The notes: a model not told the origin generated them from the sequence alone. Positions 26,743 to 36,518 are shown, numbered from the stretch's first letter. The stretch: 64,000 bases of DNA from Pseudobutyrivibrio sp. (GCF_017471675.1 NZ_JAFUSK010000045.1:1-64000), one strand, 5' to 3'. A program made the numbers and translations.

Positions 26743-29700
26743 CTATGCTCTTTTTCTAAAGATTACAATTCCTGCTCCAGCTGCTGCAATTACTAGTATA
26801 ATCACAACTACAGCTACTGGATTAACTCCCTTAGATTCAACTGCAGCTTCATCTACAGCCTCTGGAGTTTCTTCATCTGCAATTGTTGTTTCAGTTGTTG
26901 TATCATCAGCATCTTCCGATGTATCTGAAACTACTTCCTCTGTTGTTTCATCTTCTACCTCAGCATCTTCTTCTGTAGCTTCTTCCTCTACTGATTCAGC
27001 CTTAGCTGTTTTTGTAGAAGATTTTGTGCTCTTCTTAGTAGAGGCATCAGTTGTCTTTGTTACATTTCCAGCTGCTGGAACTGTTGCATCAGCAATTGTT
27101 GTTGTGCTTGCTACAGGTGTTGTAACAGTAGTGCTTGACTGGGAGCTTGAGCTACTTGTAGAAGCTGAGCTGCTTGATGAACCAGCGCTACTTGAAGAAC
27201 CTGAGCTGCTTGATGAACCTGAGCCACCTGATGTACTTGGAGTGCTTGGAGTACTTGGTGTGCTTGGCTCAGATGGTGTCTCTGGCTCTTTTTCTGTATC
27301 TTCCTGCTTTAGCTCATCAGCTGAAGGTCTTGTTGCTGTAAACAATGCTGTTGCAATCTTATCAACACTGTCGCCATCATTTACTCTAACTACAATGCCT
27401 TCATTGAATATGTCATGTTCTGCTGCACTTACTTGAAGTGGTGCAAATGCTGACTTAATAGCATTAAGGAATGATGTAACAACATTCTCTTCTTCTACTG
27501 GCTCAGTAGCATCATCTTCATTCTGAACATCACTATCTGTACTTGTCTTGCTATTAGACTCATTAATATCTTCATTTACTATCTCTTCCTTTGATTCCTC
27601 AGTTTGCTTATCACTATTTTCTAAAGAATCTTCAGCAGTCTCATCATTAACAGCCTCATCATTAGAAGCTTCTTCATCTAACTCTTCTTTATCTGCTTCC
27701 TCTGACTTCTCTTCACTGTAAAGCATGTCATTTGGAACATTTACTGAATACCAGCCGTTACCAATGTGAGCCATCTTCTTACCAGGATATGCTCCAAGTA
27801 AATCCTGCTGCTTTTCATCTATCGCATATACGAATGTATCCTTAGGGAATTCTTTATTATCAAGCTTTACATAAACCTTTGTCTGGCCTTCAACCTCTGA
27901 CTCTTCCTCGTCGATAGCCTTGTTAATTTCCTCAGGAGTTTCAGGAGTATCTGGCTCATCCTTCTCTTCCTTTAATGTGCTTTCGTAAATGTTCTTTATC
28001 TCGCTACCTGTAAGGGCTGTATCGTATATACGAACATCATCAAACATTGCATTTCTAACATCTTCATCTGTCCAAATATCTCCGGCGCCTACCATTACAT
28101 GGTTAGCATTTTGGATTGCTGCACCTTGTCCCGAGAAGCAATTTGAAATATCTTTTTTATCGTATACTATCTCATTTCCATTCAGATATACCTTAATTCC
28201 ATTTGGAGCTACTGTGTAGGTTACAAGCTGCCATTTGTTTGTAAGGTCACTGTAAGATAAGCCTGGAACTGCATCTGAATAATCATTTGCATTAATTCTT
28301 CCAATTAGGTTTGCTCCAATTCTAGTCATTGGATATGTTCCTGTAGATGCTCCATCTGCCAGCCAATCTGCTTCAAACAATGCACTGTGCTCCCATGTAG
28401 ATGAATCAATATTTACCCACATACTTACAGTGTATCCAGCTTTATCCACATTGGAAAATACATCGCTTGGTAGTGATAAATAGTTTACCTGCTTGTTGCC
28501 AGCTTCATTTTCAAGCTTAAGCACCTGACCTCTTTCTTCATCAGTAACCACCTTAGCATCACCCTTAAGTGTTGCAGCGCTATCTTTTGTAGATGCTGAT
28601 GTAGCACTAACAGCATCTCCATCAACACTATCAAAATCGTAGCCTACGATTACCTTTGGAGCATCATATACAAGCACCTTAAATGTAGCATCAGTGCTGT
28701 AACTATTAACTGTAACTTTGCCTGTAAGAGTAACCTCTGTATCTGATGAAGGGGTGCCTACCTTACCATCAGCTGAAAGTACAGCCTGATTATCTGATAA
28801 CCATTCAATCTTGGCCTTGCCAAGCTCAGTAGGAAGCTGAATATTCTCACGTGTAGATTCAGGAATAATATCCTTAAGCTGCTCAATCACCTTGCCTACA
28901 GCTATTTCATCTGTTTCCTCGTATTTGCTTCCCCAGATTGCCAGGTTGTTATTTCCATTTGCAGTAAATGTCATGGTCTTCTCACCATTGTCATTTGTCT
29001 GCTCAAAGAACACACCCTTGTAGGTTGCGTTATCTGCGTTGATTGTTACGTAAGTATAATCACGGTCTGTAGCATCTGCCATTGTCCATGTACCTGTTAC
29101 ATCTCCTGTAACTGTGCCGTCTGCATTAAGGGCAACTGACTGAGTAGAAATCATGCTACCGTCCTTTTCCCCATTGCCATGATTTACATATTCGTATGTA
29201 CCAACCACATCATCCATTGTGTACTTTTGAATCTGCTCATTTCTGTTTTCGTAAACAGCTGTTACAAGCCAGTCATCCTCATTTAAGAACTGCTGATGTA
29301 CTCTTACCTCATGTCCCTCTCCTCTTGAAGAATCAAGGAATCTCTGGTGATAGATGAGATAATATTTTCCATCATCTGTAATGAGTGCTGAGTTGTGACC
29401 TGCTGCACGATAACCAGGCTGGCCATAGAACTGATAGTTACCAATAAGCTTTGTACCATACTGATAGCAGTTCTTACCACTGCCAGCTGCATTCTTTCCT
29501 GATGCATCCTCGTATGGTCCCATTGGATTCTTAGAACGGAATAATCTCATGTTATATCCGCCTGTTGTTGTAAGACCACCGTATGTTTCATACATGTAAT
29601 AGTAGCCAGTATTCTTATCGTACTCGATGTAAGGGCCTTCGCCTGACTGATGATTTCCACCAGCGATGTGTACACCAAAGTATCTATCAACAGTATTTCC

Positions 29701-30546
29701 ACTTGTTGCATCTACCCCATCCTTACCTGGATAGATTGCCTCACCTGTTGCCTGATCAATTTCTAGAATGAAAAGACCACCTGACCAAGAGCCATATACC
29801 ATGTAAAGGTGTTCCCCTGTTGCATCATAAAAAAGGGTTGGGTCAATGGCGTTTGGCGCGTAGTTGTTATTCCAGCTACCATCTGAGTTGAAACACTTCC
29901 ATGTGCTTACATCCCCATCAATCTTCCCCTCAGCAATAAGCTTGTTAAATGGAAGATAGTCATTTGTGTATGTAGTATCTCTTGTACTGTTTCCGTCATA
30001 ATTTACCTTGCCAGTATTGGTAAATCCTGAGTATACTACTGTTCCACCGTAGCTATAGCCACCGTCAGCTCTGTCGCTAACCATATAGCCAATGCATGAA
30101 CGACGCCATGTAGATGATGCACTATAATAGAGCATGTATGCACCCTTGTGACCGTCAGCCCACTCATAATTTGGATTGTAGATTACATCTGGTGCCCAAA
30201 CCGCATAGCCACCCTTGCAATCTCCGTCATCATAGCCTGCCCACTTAAATGACTCGGCCAGATTCTCCTTTACGTTTCCATAGATTGGATTGTTTTCTAC
30301 GCTTTGATAATCTGTAGAAACCTGTGTCCAGTTTACTAAATCTGATGATTTAGCAGTTGCAATGTGTGATCCAAATACGTAGTACTCATCATTGTACTCA
30401 AAAATAGATGGATCATGTACCATAACCCTGCTAATGCTTTCTGCCGCATTTGCATTCAGCGAACCAAGGCTTGAATTTGGAATCGCTGGCAGGACCATTG
30501 CTGTTGCCATAGAAAGTGCTATGGCTTTCTTCATTCTTCTCTTCAT
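26743..30546 (-). CDS. Secreted, anchored GH43 arabinanase-like enzyme with LamG domain
   Basis: Exported protein of 1267 residues. Signal peptide (1-35); five-blade GH43 domain (about 40-440) with HDPSIF (base), IDPTLF (pKa Asp) and GEGPYI (acid), as in endo-1,5-alpha-L-arabinanases; a GH43-associated beta domain (about 445-550); an Ig-like module (about 555-635); a concanavalin/LamG domain (about 640-850) with YTVSMWVN; acidic linkers; a Ser-rich stretch (about 1090-1140); and a C-terminal transmembrane helix with tail FRKRA. GCAGGGGG precedes the ATG. Likely role: surface degradation of arabinan side chains of pectin. Exact substrate is unproven. Confidence 0.88.
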   Translation of the reverse strand: MKRRMKKAIALSMATAMVLPAIPNSSLGSLNANAAESISRVMVHDPSIFEYNDEYYVFGSHIATAKSSDLVNWTQVSTDYQSVENNPIYGNVKENLAESFKWAGYDDGDCKGGYAVWAPDVIYNPNYEWADGHKGAYMLYYSASSTWRRSCIGYMVSDRADGGYSYGGTVVYSGFTNTGKVNYDGNSTRDTTYTNDYLPFNKLIAEGKIDGDVSTWKCFNSDGSWNNNYAPNAIDPTLFYDATGEHLYMVYGSWSGGLFILEIDQATGEAIYPGKDGVDATSGNTVDRYFGVHIAGGNHQSGEGPYIEYDKNTGYYYMYETYGGLTTTGGYNMRLFRSKNPMGPYEDASGKNAAGSGKNCYQYGTKLIGNYQFYGQPGYRAAGHNSALITDDGKYYLIYHQRFLDSSRGEGHEVRVHQQFLNEDDWLVTAVYENRNEQIQKYTMDDVVGTYEYVNHGNGEKDGSMISTQSVALNADGTVTGDVTGTWTMADATDRDYTYVTINADNATYKGVFFEQTNDNGEKTMTFTANGNNNLAIWGSKYEETDEIAVGKVIEQLKDIIPESTRENIQLPTELGKAKIEWLSDNQAVLSADGKVGTPSSDTEVTLTGKVTVNSYSTDATFKVLVYDAPKVIVGYDFDSVDGDAVSATSASTKDSAATLKGDAKVVTDEERGQVLKLENEAGNKQVNYLSLPSDVFSNVDKAGYTVSMWVNIDSSTWEHSALFEADWLADGASTGTYPMTRIGANLIGRINANDYSDAVPGLSYSDLTNKWQLVTYTVAPNGIKVYLNGNEIVYDKKDISNCFSGQGAAIQNANHVMVGAGDIWTDEDVRNAMFDDVRIYDTALTGSEIKNIYESTLKEEKDEPDTPETPEEINKAIDEEESEVEGQTKVYVKLDNKEFPKDTFVYAIDEKQQDLLGAYPGKKMAHIGNGWYSVNVPNDMLYSEEKSEEADKEELDEEASNDEAVNDETAEDSLENSDKQTEESKEEIVNEDINESNSKTSTDSDVQNEDDATEPVEEENVVTSFLNAIKSAFAPLQVSAAEHDIFNEGIVVRVNDGDSVDKIATALFTATRPSADELKQEDTEKEPETPSEPSTPSTPSTPSTSGGSGSSSSSGSSSSAGSSSSSASTSSSSSQSSTTVTTPVASTTTIADATVPAAGNVTKTTDASTKKSTKSSTKTAKAESVEEEATEEDAEVEDETTEEVVSDTSEDADDTTTETTIADEETPEAVDEAAVESKGVNPVAVVVIILVIAAAGAGIVIFRKRA

Positions 30547-30586
30547 CTGTTCCCCCTGCTTTCCTTTCTCTATACTTTAGATTATT

Positions 30587-30703
30587 CTAAACTATTTTAG
30601 TTCGAATAGTCTTTACTACAAATATATACCCCATAGCTATTTCCCATTCAATAGATTTTGTCATTTTTTCGTCCAAAAATCATATTTTTGTAAAATAGTT
30701 TAG
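30587..30703 (-). promoter_or_regulatory. Paired inverted motifs in the GH43 promoter region
   Basis: CTAAACTATTTTA (30587-30599) recurs as an exact inverted copy (30691-30703). Each is itself nearly palindromic. The distal copy overlaps the likely -10 region downstream of TTGACA (near 30722-30727, minus strand). This fits a two-site operator, but no regulator is identified. Confidence 0.4.
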
Positions 30704-30768
30704 CATTTACTATTCTATTTTTGTCAATTTTTCACAAGGGTGTACTGATGATATTTCGTGGTCATGCA

Positions 30769-30798
30769 CAAAAAAGACATGACCATCTGGCCATGCCT
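30769..30798 (-). terminator. Terminator of the MacAB-type operon
   Basis: Minus-strand hairpin GGCATGGCC-AGAT-GGTCATGTC followed by T6, just after the stop codon of the permease gene. Confidence 0.85.
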
Positions 30799-30812
30799 TT
30801 ATAAGTATTATT

Positions 30813-32102
30813 CTATTCGTATCTAAGTGCATCAATAGGATTAAGCTTAGCTGCCTTATTAGCTGGGTAATATCCAAAGAAAATACCAATCGCCATAGAA
30901 AATCCTACCGCAATTACGATACTTGAAAGAGAAACCGATGCCTCATATCCCATTAGCTTAACAGCTACTGTTCCAAGTACAATACCAAAGATAATACCAA
31001 TGATACCACCAATCAAACAGATAACCACTGATTCGGTAATGAACTGTAATCTGATTGAGCCATTGGTTGCGCCTAGGGCTTTTCTAGTTCCTATCTCCTT
31101 AGTTCGTTCTGTAATAGAAACAAGCATGATGTTCATAACACCGATACCACCTACCACAAGAGATATTCCTGCAATAACTGAAAGCGCAAGCTGAATCGCA
31201 CCAATCATGGTATTCATCTGATCCATCATAGATGTCATAGATACAACCATAACTTCGTATGCGTCATTTCGCGAATAATAATTAATATTAAAGAAATCTC
31301 TTACCTTTGTAGCAAACTCATCATTGTTTGTATTGACAGATGTTACCAAAGTGAAGTAATAATCACCCTTATTCTGATTATGATTTGCCACTCTGGCTGT
31401 CTCATAAGGAATAATCAATTCTGTTGTAGGATTATCTGAAACACCAAATGTGAACTGTTCCTGAACATATTCGTACACGCCTACCACATAATAGCTATAA
31501 TAGGTACCAGCTACATTTACCTCTATCTGCTTACCTAAAACAGCATCATTATCTCCATTGTAAAGACGCTCTACCAATTTATCAGTAACAAGGCAAACCT
31601 TCTTAGCATTATCAAAATCACGATTTAAAAATGCTCTTCCGGCAATAACTGTTCTATCTTTAAACTCAAAGTTATCTTTGTTATAACCAATTATTTGCAC
31701 ATTAGCGCTTTTGCTACCTTCGGTAACCTTTCCCTTCTCACCAACATTCTCATACTTAAGAACATATTTAATATCATCTGGGAATTCTGCCCTAAAAGCA
31801 TCAAGCATTTCCTTGGTTATCAAATCCTGGTCTGTCATATCACGTACATAACCTGAACCATAATTAGCCCCGGAATCAGATGATTTATTCTCCTGAGATT
31901 TTTGCATAACACCCATCTCTAAGTTGTTGGCACCAAGGTCTTGCATAGTGCTATTAACTATGGAGGTAATAGAATTTCCTACTGTCATTATGGCAATAAC
32001 TGAGGCGATACCGATGATGATTCCAAGCATTGTCAGAAGGGAACGCATGATATTAGCCTTTAGTCCTGCTAAAGCAACAAGGATGTTTTCTGTAAATAGC
32101 AT
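30813..32102 (-). CDS. MacB/FtsX-type ABC permease
   Basis: Permease of 429 residues in the MacB family. One N-terminal transmembrane helix carries GIIIGIASVIAI. A large extracytoplasmic MacB_PCD domain (about 45-280) follows, then three C-terminal helices with the FtsX signature VGGIGVMNIMLVSITERTKE. The start abuts the stop of the ATPase gene, so both are co-expressed with the membrane-fusion protein upstream. In Gram-positives such sets export peptides or lipophilic compounds and give resistance. The substrate here is not indicated. Confidence 0.9.
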   Translation of the reverse strand: MLFTENILVALAGLKANIMRSLLTMLGIIIGIASVIAIMTVGNSITSIVNSTMQDLGANNLEMGVMQKSQENKSSDSGANYGSGYVRDMTDQDLITKEMLDAFRAEFPDDIKYVLKYENVGEKGKVTEGSKSANVQIIGYNKDNFEFKDRTVIAGRAFLNRDFDNAKKVCLVTDKLVERLYNGDNDAVLGKQIEVNVAGTYYSYYVVGVYEYVQEQFTFGVSDNPTTELIIPYETARVANHNQNKGDYYFTLVTSVNTNNDEFATKVRDFFNINYYSRNDAYEVMVVSMTSMMDQMNTMIGAIQLALSVIAGISLVVGGIGVMNIMLVSITERTKEIGTRKALGATNGSIRLQFITESVVICLIGGIIGIIFGIVLGTVAVKLMGYEASVSLSSIVIAVGFSMAIGIFFGYYPANKAAKLNPIDALRYE

Positions 32103-32828
32103 TTACTCCACCTCCTTTGCTGCCCTATTCCAGCGACCGGCAGATTCACCTATGATGTTGCCATCTTTAAGTGTAATGATTCGCTCTGTCTCCTGTGAAA
32201 GCTCTGGTGAGTGAGTGATAAGAACGATTGTCTTGCCCTGCTCCTCATGAAGCTTGTGGAAAATATCCATAATCATTCTACCAGTTGCAGAATCAAGAGC
32301 ACCTGTAGGTTCGTCAGCTAATATAATTGCAGGGTCATTTGCCATAGCTCTTGCAATAGCAACACGCTGCTTCTGACCACCTGAAAGCTCATCAGGATTA
32401 TGATGCATTCTATCTGTCATATCTACTTCTGCAAGAAGCATCTTTGCTCGCTCTGTTCGCTCAGCGCGTCCCATTCCTGCGTACATCATAGGAAGCTCCA
32501 CATTTTTAAGAGCGTTTGTACGAGCAATTAGATTGTAAGTCTGAAACACGAATCCAATCTTCTTATTTCTTAAAGCTGAAAGCTCATGATCCTTCGCTTT
32601 TTCAATATCTATTCCATCAAGAGTGTACTCTCCTGCGGTAGGTCTGTCCAAGGCTCCAATGATATTCATCAGTGTGGATTTACCTGAACCAGACTGACCT
32701 ACTATTGAAACAAATTCGCCCTTCTTTACTGTAAAGTTTAGGCCATGTAAAACCTCAAACTCATTTGGTGTTCCAATAAAGAAGCTTTTATGAATATTGC
32801 GAAGGTCAAGCATAATATTATCTTCCAA
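32103..32828 (-). CDS. MacB/LolD-type ABC ATPase
   Basis: ATPase of 241 residues with Walker A GQSGSGKS, Q-loop QTYNL, signature LSGGQKQR, Walker B IILADEP and the TGALD segment characteristic of the LolD/MacB group. It lies between the membrane-fusion protein (14 bases upstream) and the permease (directly adjoining). Together they form an efflux complex at the cell envelope. Confidence 0.92.
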   Translation of the reverse strand: MEDNIMLDLRNIHKSFFIGTPNEFEVLHGLNFTVKKGEFVSIVGQSGSGKSTLMNIIGALDRPTAGEYTLDGIDIEKAKDHELSALRNKKIGFVFQTYNLIARTNALKNVELPMMYAGMGRAERTERAKMLLAEVDMTDRMHHNPDELSGGQKQRVAIARAMANDPAIILADEPTGALDSATGRMIMDIFHKLHEEQGKTIVLITHSPELSQETERIITLKDGNIIGESAGRWNRAAKEVE

Positions 32829-32842
32829 TTTATTATCCTCCG

Positions 32843-34240
32843 CTATTCTTCTGTTGAAATCTCCATGTAATCCATAATATTTGTACTTGGAGCATCCTTA
32901 ACGATTGCCTCTACTGTCATGCCTTCCTTAAGGCCTTCGCCCTTGATTTCTACATAGTAATCACTTTCAAGACCTGTAGTTACATAAACATTTTTCTTAG
33001 TGCCGTCTTTCTTTACTACTGCAACGAAATCCTTACCCTTATCATCTTGCTGAATGCAATCGTATGGAACTGATAATACATTAGCAACAGAATCTAATAT
33101 GACACTTGCCTTAGCTGTCATACCTACTCGTAATCTATCATCTTTATCATTAAGCTTGATTTTGATTTTATAGTTTGCTACACCTGATGTCCCCTGAGCA
33201 GCCTGAGGATTCTGACCAGAAATTGAACCTTCAGAAGCTATAGAAACAAATGTTACTTCACCGCCAAACTCCTCGTCTCCTGTTGCTTCAAACTTAATAT
33301 TTGCTGGTAGTCCCTGGGCAATATTTGCAATATCATATTCATTAACAGTAGCATCTACAACAAATCCGCTAGTATCAGCTATGGTAAATACGGTATTACC
33401 CTGTGTATAGTTATTACCAACATCTACATTCATAGTAATAATGTATCCGGAAATTGGTGCAGATACATGTGTCTTTTCCATGCTCTCATATACATCATCC
33501 TTAGCATCTACCTGAGTATATGTCTGAGCATAATTCTGCTTAAGCTGAGCAAGCTCTATCTGATTCTGATATGTTTGAATCTGAAGATTAAGTGTTTCAA
33601 TTTCGTCCTGTGTTTTTTCGTAGATTTCAATAGTTACAGGCTCTGCTCTACCAGCTGCAATAGCTGATTGCTCATCCCATCTCTTTTTCACATCATCAGT
33701 ACGATACTTTTCGTATTGCTGAAATGCATCCTTAATATCTTCATATATATATTTATTATCATCTAAATATTTCTGCTTTTTAGCTAACTGAGTCTGAGCA
33801 TCTTTAATCTTCTGCTGCAAATCAGCTATATCTATTTCAGACTGTCTGTTTTCAATATTATGCTGGGCATTTAATTCTGCAATCTTTCTGTTGTAATCAT
33901 CACCGTCAAATTCAACTACAACATCACCTGCGTTAACATAGTCACCCTCTTCAAAATTAATTTTTGAAACCTTAATGCCTGTTACACCTGTTCCACCTAT
34001 TGTGGATGTAACAGTAGCCTTATTGTTGGCCTTAAGTGTACCTGTTACTGCAACAGACTGCTGCAAATCCATCTTCTTAATCTCTGATGTAACAGGCTCA
34101 TTTGCTGCCTCTTCAATAGCCTTCTTGGCAACCTGTGCATTATGCCAAATAAATCCAACAATGACTGCTATAATCGCAAGAACAATAACTAACTTTAGAT
34201 GCTTCTTAAAGAAGCCTCCAATACCTTTTAGAACCTTCAC
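32843..34240 (-). CDS. HlyD/MacA-type membrane-fusion protein
   Basis: Adaptor of 465 residues. An N-terminal transmembrane helix (about 15-35) precedes two lipoyl-like halves (near VEFDGDDYN and VSAPISGYI) that flank a coiled coil of about 120 residues, then a beta-barrel and membrane-proximal domain. The start codon is GTG at 34240 with AAGGAGGATG seven to ten bases upstream. It is the first gene of the exporter operon. Near the gene the inverted motifs AGTGTAAAT/TTTACACT occur in the leader and might be operator sites. Confidence 0.9.
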   Translation of the reverse strand: MKVLKGIGGFFKKHLKLVIVLAIIAVIVGFIWHNAQVAKKAIEEAANEPVTSEIKKMDLQQSVAVTGTLKANNKATVTSTIGGTGVTGIKVSKINFEEGDYVNAGDVVVEFDGDDYNRKIAELNAQHNIENRQSEIDIADLQQKIKDAQTQLAKKQKYLDDNKYIYEDIKDAFQQYEKYRTDDVKKRWDEQSAIAAGRAEPVTIEIYEKTQDEIETLNLQIQTYQNQIELAQLKQNYAQTYTQVDAKDDVYESMEKTHVSAPISGYIITMNVDVGNNYTQGNTVFTIADTSGFVVDATVNEYDIANIAQGLPANIKFEATGDEEFGGEVTFVSIASEGSISGQNPQAAQGTSGVANYKIKIKLNDKDDRLRVGMTAKASVILDSVANVLSVPYDCIQQDDKGKDFVAVVKKDGTKKNVYVTTGLESDYYVEIKGEGLKEGMTVEAIVKDAPSTNIMDYMEISTEE

Positions 34241-34361
34241 TTTTCATCCTCCTTGGCGCCCACAAAAGCGCATTTATTCATATTCACACTTGGTAATTAG
34301 TGTAAATTTATGTCTTATCAATGTAAATAGATATCACAATTATTTTATATAATTTTTAGAT

Positions 34362-35123
34362 TTACACTGAGAGCTTACGATCCATAATGCTTGCTGTAAC
34401 AATATAAAGTACCACTGTAAGTACGATATAATAAACAATTGAGCATATTGTTTTTTCTAATGAATAGCCTGTAGCAGTACCAAAAATCATATTAGTGGAA
34501 CAATAAAATATCTTTTCGATTATGTAAGTGACTACAAGAAAAACAATAAAGCTGATAAAGCCATTAAACTTTCTACCATTTAAAAAGCTTGCACTTAAAA
34601 CAACTGCAAAAAATCCCACCATAATAGTGAATACCCAAGATACAATTTGTTCAGCACTTGATATGGCAACATTGAAAAAATCAAGCTGGTAATCTTCACC
34701 AAATTCTCCCAAAATAGCATTTATGATATTAAACATATCCTTTACTCCTTTGCTTTTAGCAACCCACAATGTAATATCTCCTATACCAATTAACAGGAAC
34801 ATAGCACTAAAAAGTAAGATAGAACCAAAGTTTTCAATAATCTTTGCTCCAAGGATTTTAAATGTGCTATTTGGTGTCATAAAAAGCATATAGCTTTGTT
34901 TAGTATTCAAATCTTTATGTAAAATGAAAATACTAAGAACACCAATAATAAAGATGGAACAAATTGTAATAAATGTTAAAAATACCGCACTTGAAAGTGC
35001 CACATCATCATTTCCAGAAATAGCACCCACTAAAAACATCACTTCAAAAATTGCAGTGATAGCAAGAATTATCGCCTTTACCATCCAGCTTTTTCTAAAT
35101 TCGTATTTAATCAATTTTCCCAT
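34362..35123 (-). CDS. ABC-2 type membrane subunit of the GntR-linked transporter
   Basis: Membrane protein of 253 residues with about six hydrophobic segments and little sequence similarity I can name beyond ABC-2 permeases. The start KLIKYEFRKSW is typical of that class. Its ATG overlaps the stop of the ATPase gene, and the set follows a YtrA-type regulator. The cargo is unknown. Envelope stress or cell-wall antibiotic export is the usual theme of such loci and is an inference here. Confidence 0.75.
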   Translation of the reverse strand: MGKLIKYEFRKSWMVKAIILAITAIFEVMFLVGAISGNDDVALSSAVFLTFITICSIFIIGVLSIFILHKDLNTKQSYMLFMTPNSTFKILGAKIIENFGSILLFSAMFLLIGIGDITLWVAKSKGVKDMFNIINAILGEFGEDYQLDFFNVAISSAEQIVSWVFTIMVGFFAVVLSASFLNGRKFNGFISFIVFLVVTYIIEKIFYCSTNMIFGTATGYSLEKTICSIVYYIVLTVVLYIVTASIMDRKLSV

Positions 35124-35833
35124 TACTGAACACCTCCAACTTCAATTCCTGCAAACACCTGTCTATATTTGTCAGCTAATGAAATACCATCAACAGTTCT
35201 TAATTCCTCAACATCAACTATTCCTGCAAAATGTGCTTCCTTAATAAAAATAGCCTTGTCAACTACAGCTTCCAGTTCCTCTACCAAATGACTAGAGATT
35301 AATAAAATCTTGTTTTCCCCTGCTGCCTGAAGAATCATGTTCATTACAGAATCCCTTGCAAGTAAATCAATTCCATTTAGAGGCTCATCTAACATATATA
35401 CACTAACATCTCTTGCCATTGTAGCTGCCACCTTAAGCTTTGCCATCATACCAGATGAAAGTGACTTAACCTTTAGCTTCTTTTCAAGGGTCATCTGCCC
35501 AATCATGTAATCATATCTTTCCATAGAAAAATCTTTGAAAAAATCCTGATAATAATTTCCAACATCACCTACAGTCATCCAATCATAAAAATATGGTTCT
35601 GTAGACATATAGGCAATATCATTTCTTGTTTCGATACCAATTGGCTCACCGTTGTATCTAATCTCTCCGAAGGTAGGCTTAATCAGACCTGCTGCCATCT
35701 TCATCCATGTTGTCTTTCCACTTCCGTTAGGTCCTAAAAGTGCATATATGTGACCTGGTTCCAGCTGCATGTTAATGCCATCTACAGCAACCTTTCCCAC
35801 AAACTTCTTAGTCACTTCAATACTTTCTAGCAT
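35123..35833 (-). CDS. ABC transporter ATPase of the GntR-linked operon
   Basis: ATPase of 236 residues with Walker A GPNGSGKTT, signature LSSGMMAKLK, Walker B VYMLDEP and the H-loop SSHLV. It begins two bases after the GntR stop and overlaps the permease start by one base, so the three genes form one operon. The fold and gene order are those of YtrB-like exporters. Confidence 0.92.
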   Translation of the reverse strand: MLESIEVTKKFVGKVAVDGINMQLEPGHIYALLGPNGSGKTTWMKMAAGLIKPTFGEIRYNGEPIGIETRNDIAYMSTEPYFYDWMTVGDVGNYYQDFFKDFSMERYDYMIGQMTLEKKLKVKSLSSGMMAKLKVAATMARDVSVYMLDEPLNGIDLLARDSVMNMILQAAGENKILLISSHLVEELEAVVDKAIFIKEAHFAGIVDVEELRTVDGISLADKYRQVFAGIEVGGVQ

Positions 35834-35835
35834 AG

Positions 35836-36195
35836 CTATTCCTCCTTTTGCTTTAGAAGCTCTATTGCTTCATCAATTGAAATACCAAGCTCACCTATTG
35901 ATTTTACAAATATATCAATTGCTTCCTCAGCCATCTCTTTTTTTAGACCAGTTATTATCTGCTCATCCTCGGTAACAAATGTACCCATACCACGCTTGGT
36001 GTAACATACACCCTCTCGCTCCAGCTCCTGATAAACACGAGCAGCTGTATTAGGGTTAATGGTGTATTCCACTGCCAAATCACGGCTGGATGGTAGCTTT
36101 TGCCCACAGGTAATCCGCCCATTAATAATATCTGTCTTGATCATATTAATTACTTGTAAATAAATAGGCACCTTTGAATCATATTGCATATTCAC
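35836..36195 (-). CDS. GntR-family regulator, YtrA subfamily
   Basis: Regulator of 119 residues with an N-terminal winged helix (about 10-75; LPSSRDLAVEYTINPNTAARVYQEL) and the short C-terminal helical tail of the YtrA group, too small for an effector domain. It heads the ABC operon. A perfect 20-bp palindrome at 36221-36240 in its promoter is very likely its own operator, which gives autorepression. Confidence 0.92.
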   Translation of the reverse strand: MNMQYDSKVPIYLQVINMIKTDIINGRITCGQKLPSSRDLAVEYTINPNTAARVYQELEREGVCYTKRGMGTFVTEDEQIITGLKKEMAEEAIDIFVKSIGELGISIDEAIELLKQKEE

Positions 36196-36220
36196 ACTCC
36201 TCCTATTCTGTCTGCACTAC

Positions 36221-36263
36221 TGTACTATATGAATAGTACACTATGTCAATATTACTGTCAACA
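36221..36263 (-). promoter_or_regulatory. Promoter and palindromic operator of the GntR/ABC operon
   Basis: TGTACTAT-ATGA-ATAGTACA (36221-36240) is a perfect inverted repeat. On the minus strand TTGACA-17-TACTAT places the -10 hexamer inside the palindrome, as expected for repression by the adjacent GntR protein. Confidence 0.75.
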
Positions 36264-36353
36264 CTTTTTCTAAATGAAAAATTTTTTAAGTCATGAGAAT
36301 CGATAGACAAAATCAAAATCCCACACATTTCTTTTAAAAGAAGTATTATAATG

Positions 36354-36518
36354 GAACTTGGATTCTAAGTTTCCTTCTGAAACTAGAATCTTATATCATA
36401 GGTTTTTGTTTTTCATCAGAAAAACAAGAACCGGACATAGACCAATATTTTCTGAAAGAAAATATTGCTTGGCGAAGCCAAGTTCTTGTGGGCTTTTTCC
36501 TTAAGTAGCCCACAAGAA
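36354..36518 (+). ncRNA. Structured leader region of the S58 peptidase gene
   Basis: Five consecutive hairpins: 36361-36390 (GATTCTAAGTTTC...GAAACTAGAATC), 36401-36432, 36443-36467, 36468-36482 (CTTGGC-GAA-GCCAAG) and 36483-36518 (12-bp stem). Alternative pairings exist: GAACTTGG (36354-36361) with CCAAGTTC (36478-36485), and CAAGAAC (36425-36431) with GTTCTTG (36482-36488). No T-run follows. A TATAAT at 36347-36352 lies just before it. I do not recognise a known riboswitch consensus. It may be a cis-regulatory leader or an independent small RNA. Confidence 0.55.

Noticed and set aside
26743..30546. Long plus-strand frames opposite the GH43 and PHP genes (for example 27026-27436 and 6250-6855)
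   Set aside because: They are antisense shadows of Ser/Glu/Thr-rich coding sequence, with no ribosome binding sites or recognisable domains.
36354..36518. Known riboswitch or 6S RNA before the S58 peptidase
   Set aside because: No conserved core of the riboswitch classes I know was found, and the multi-hairpin layout does not match the long central-bubble hairpin of 6S RNA.
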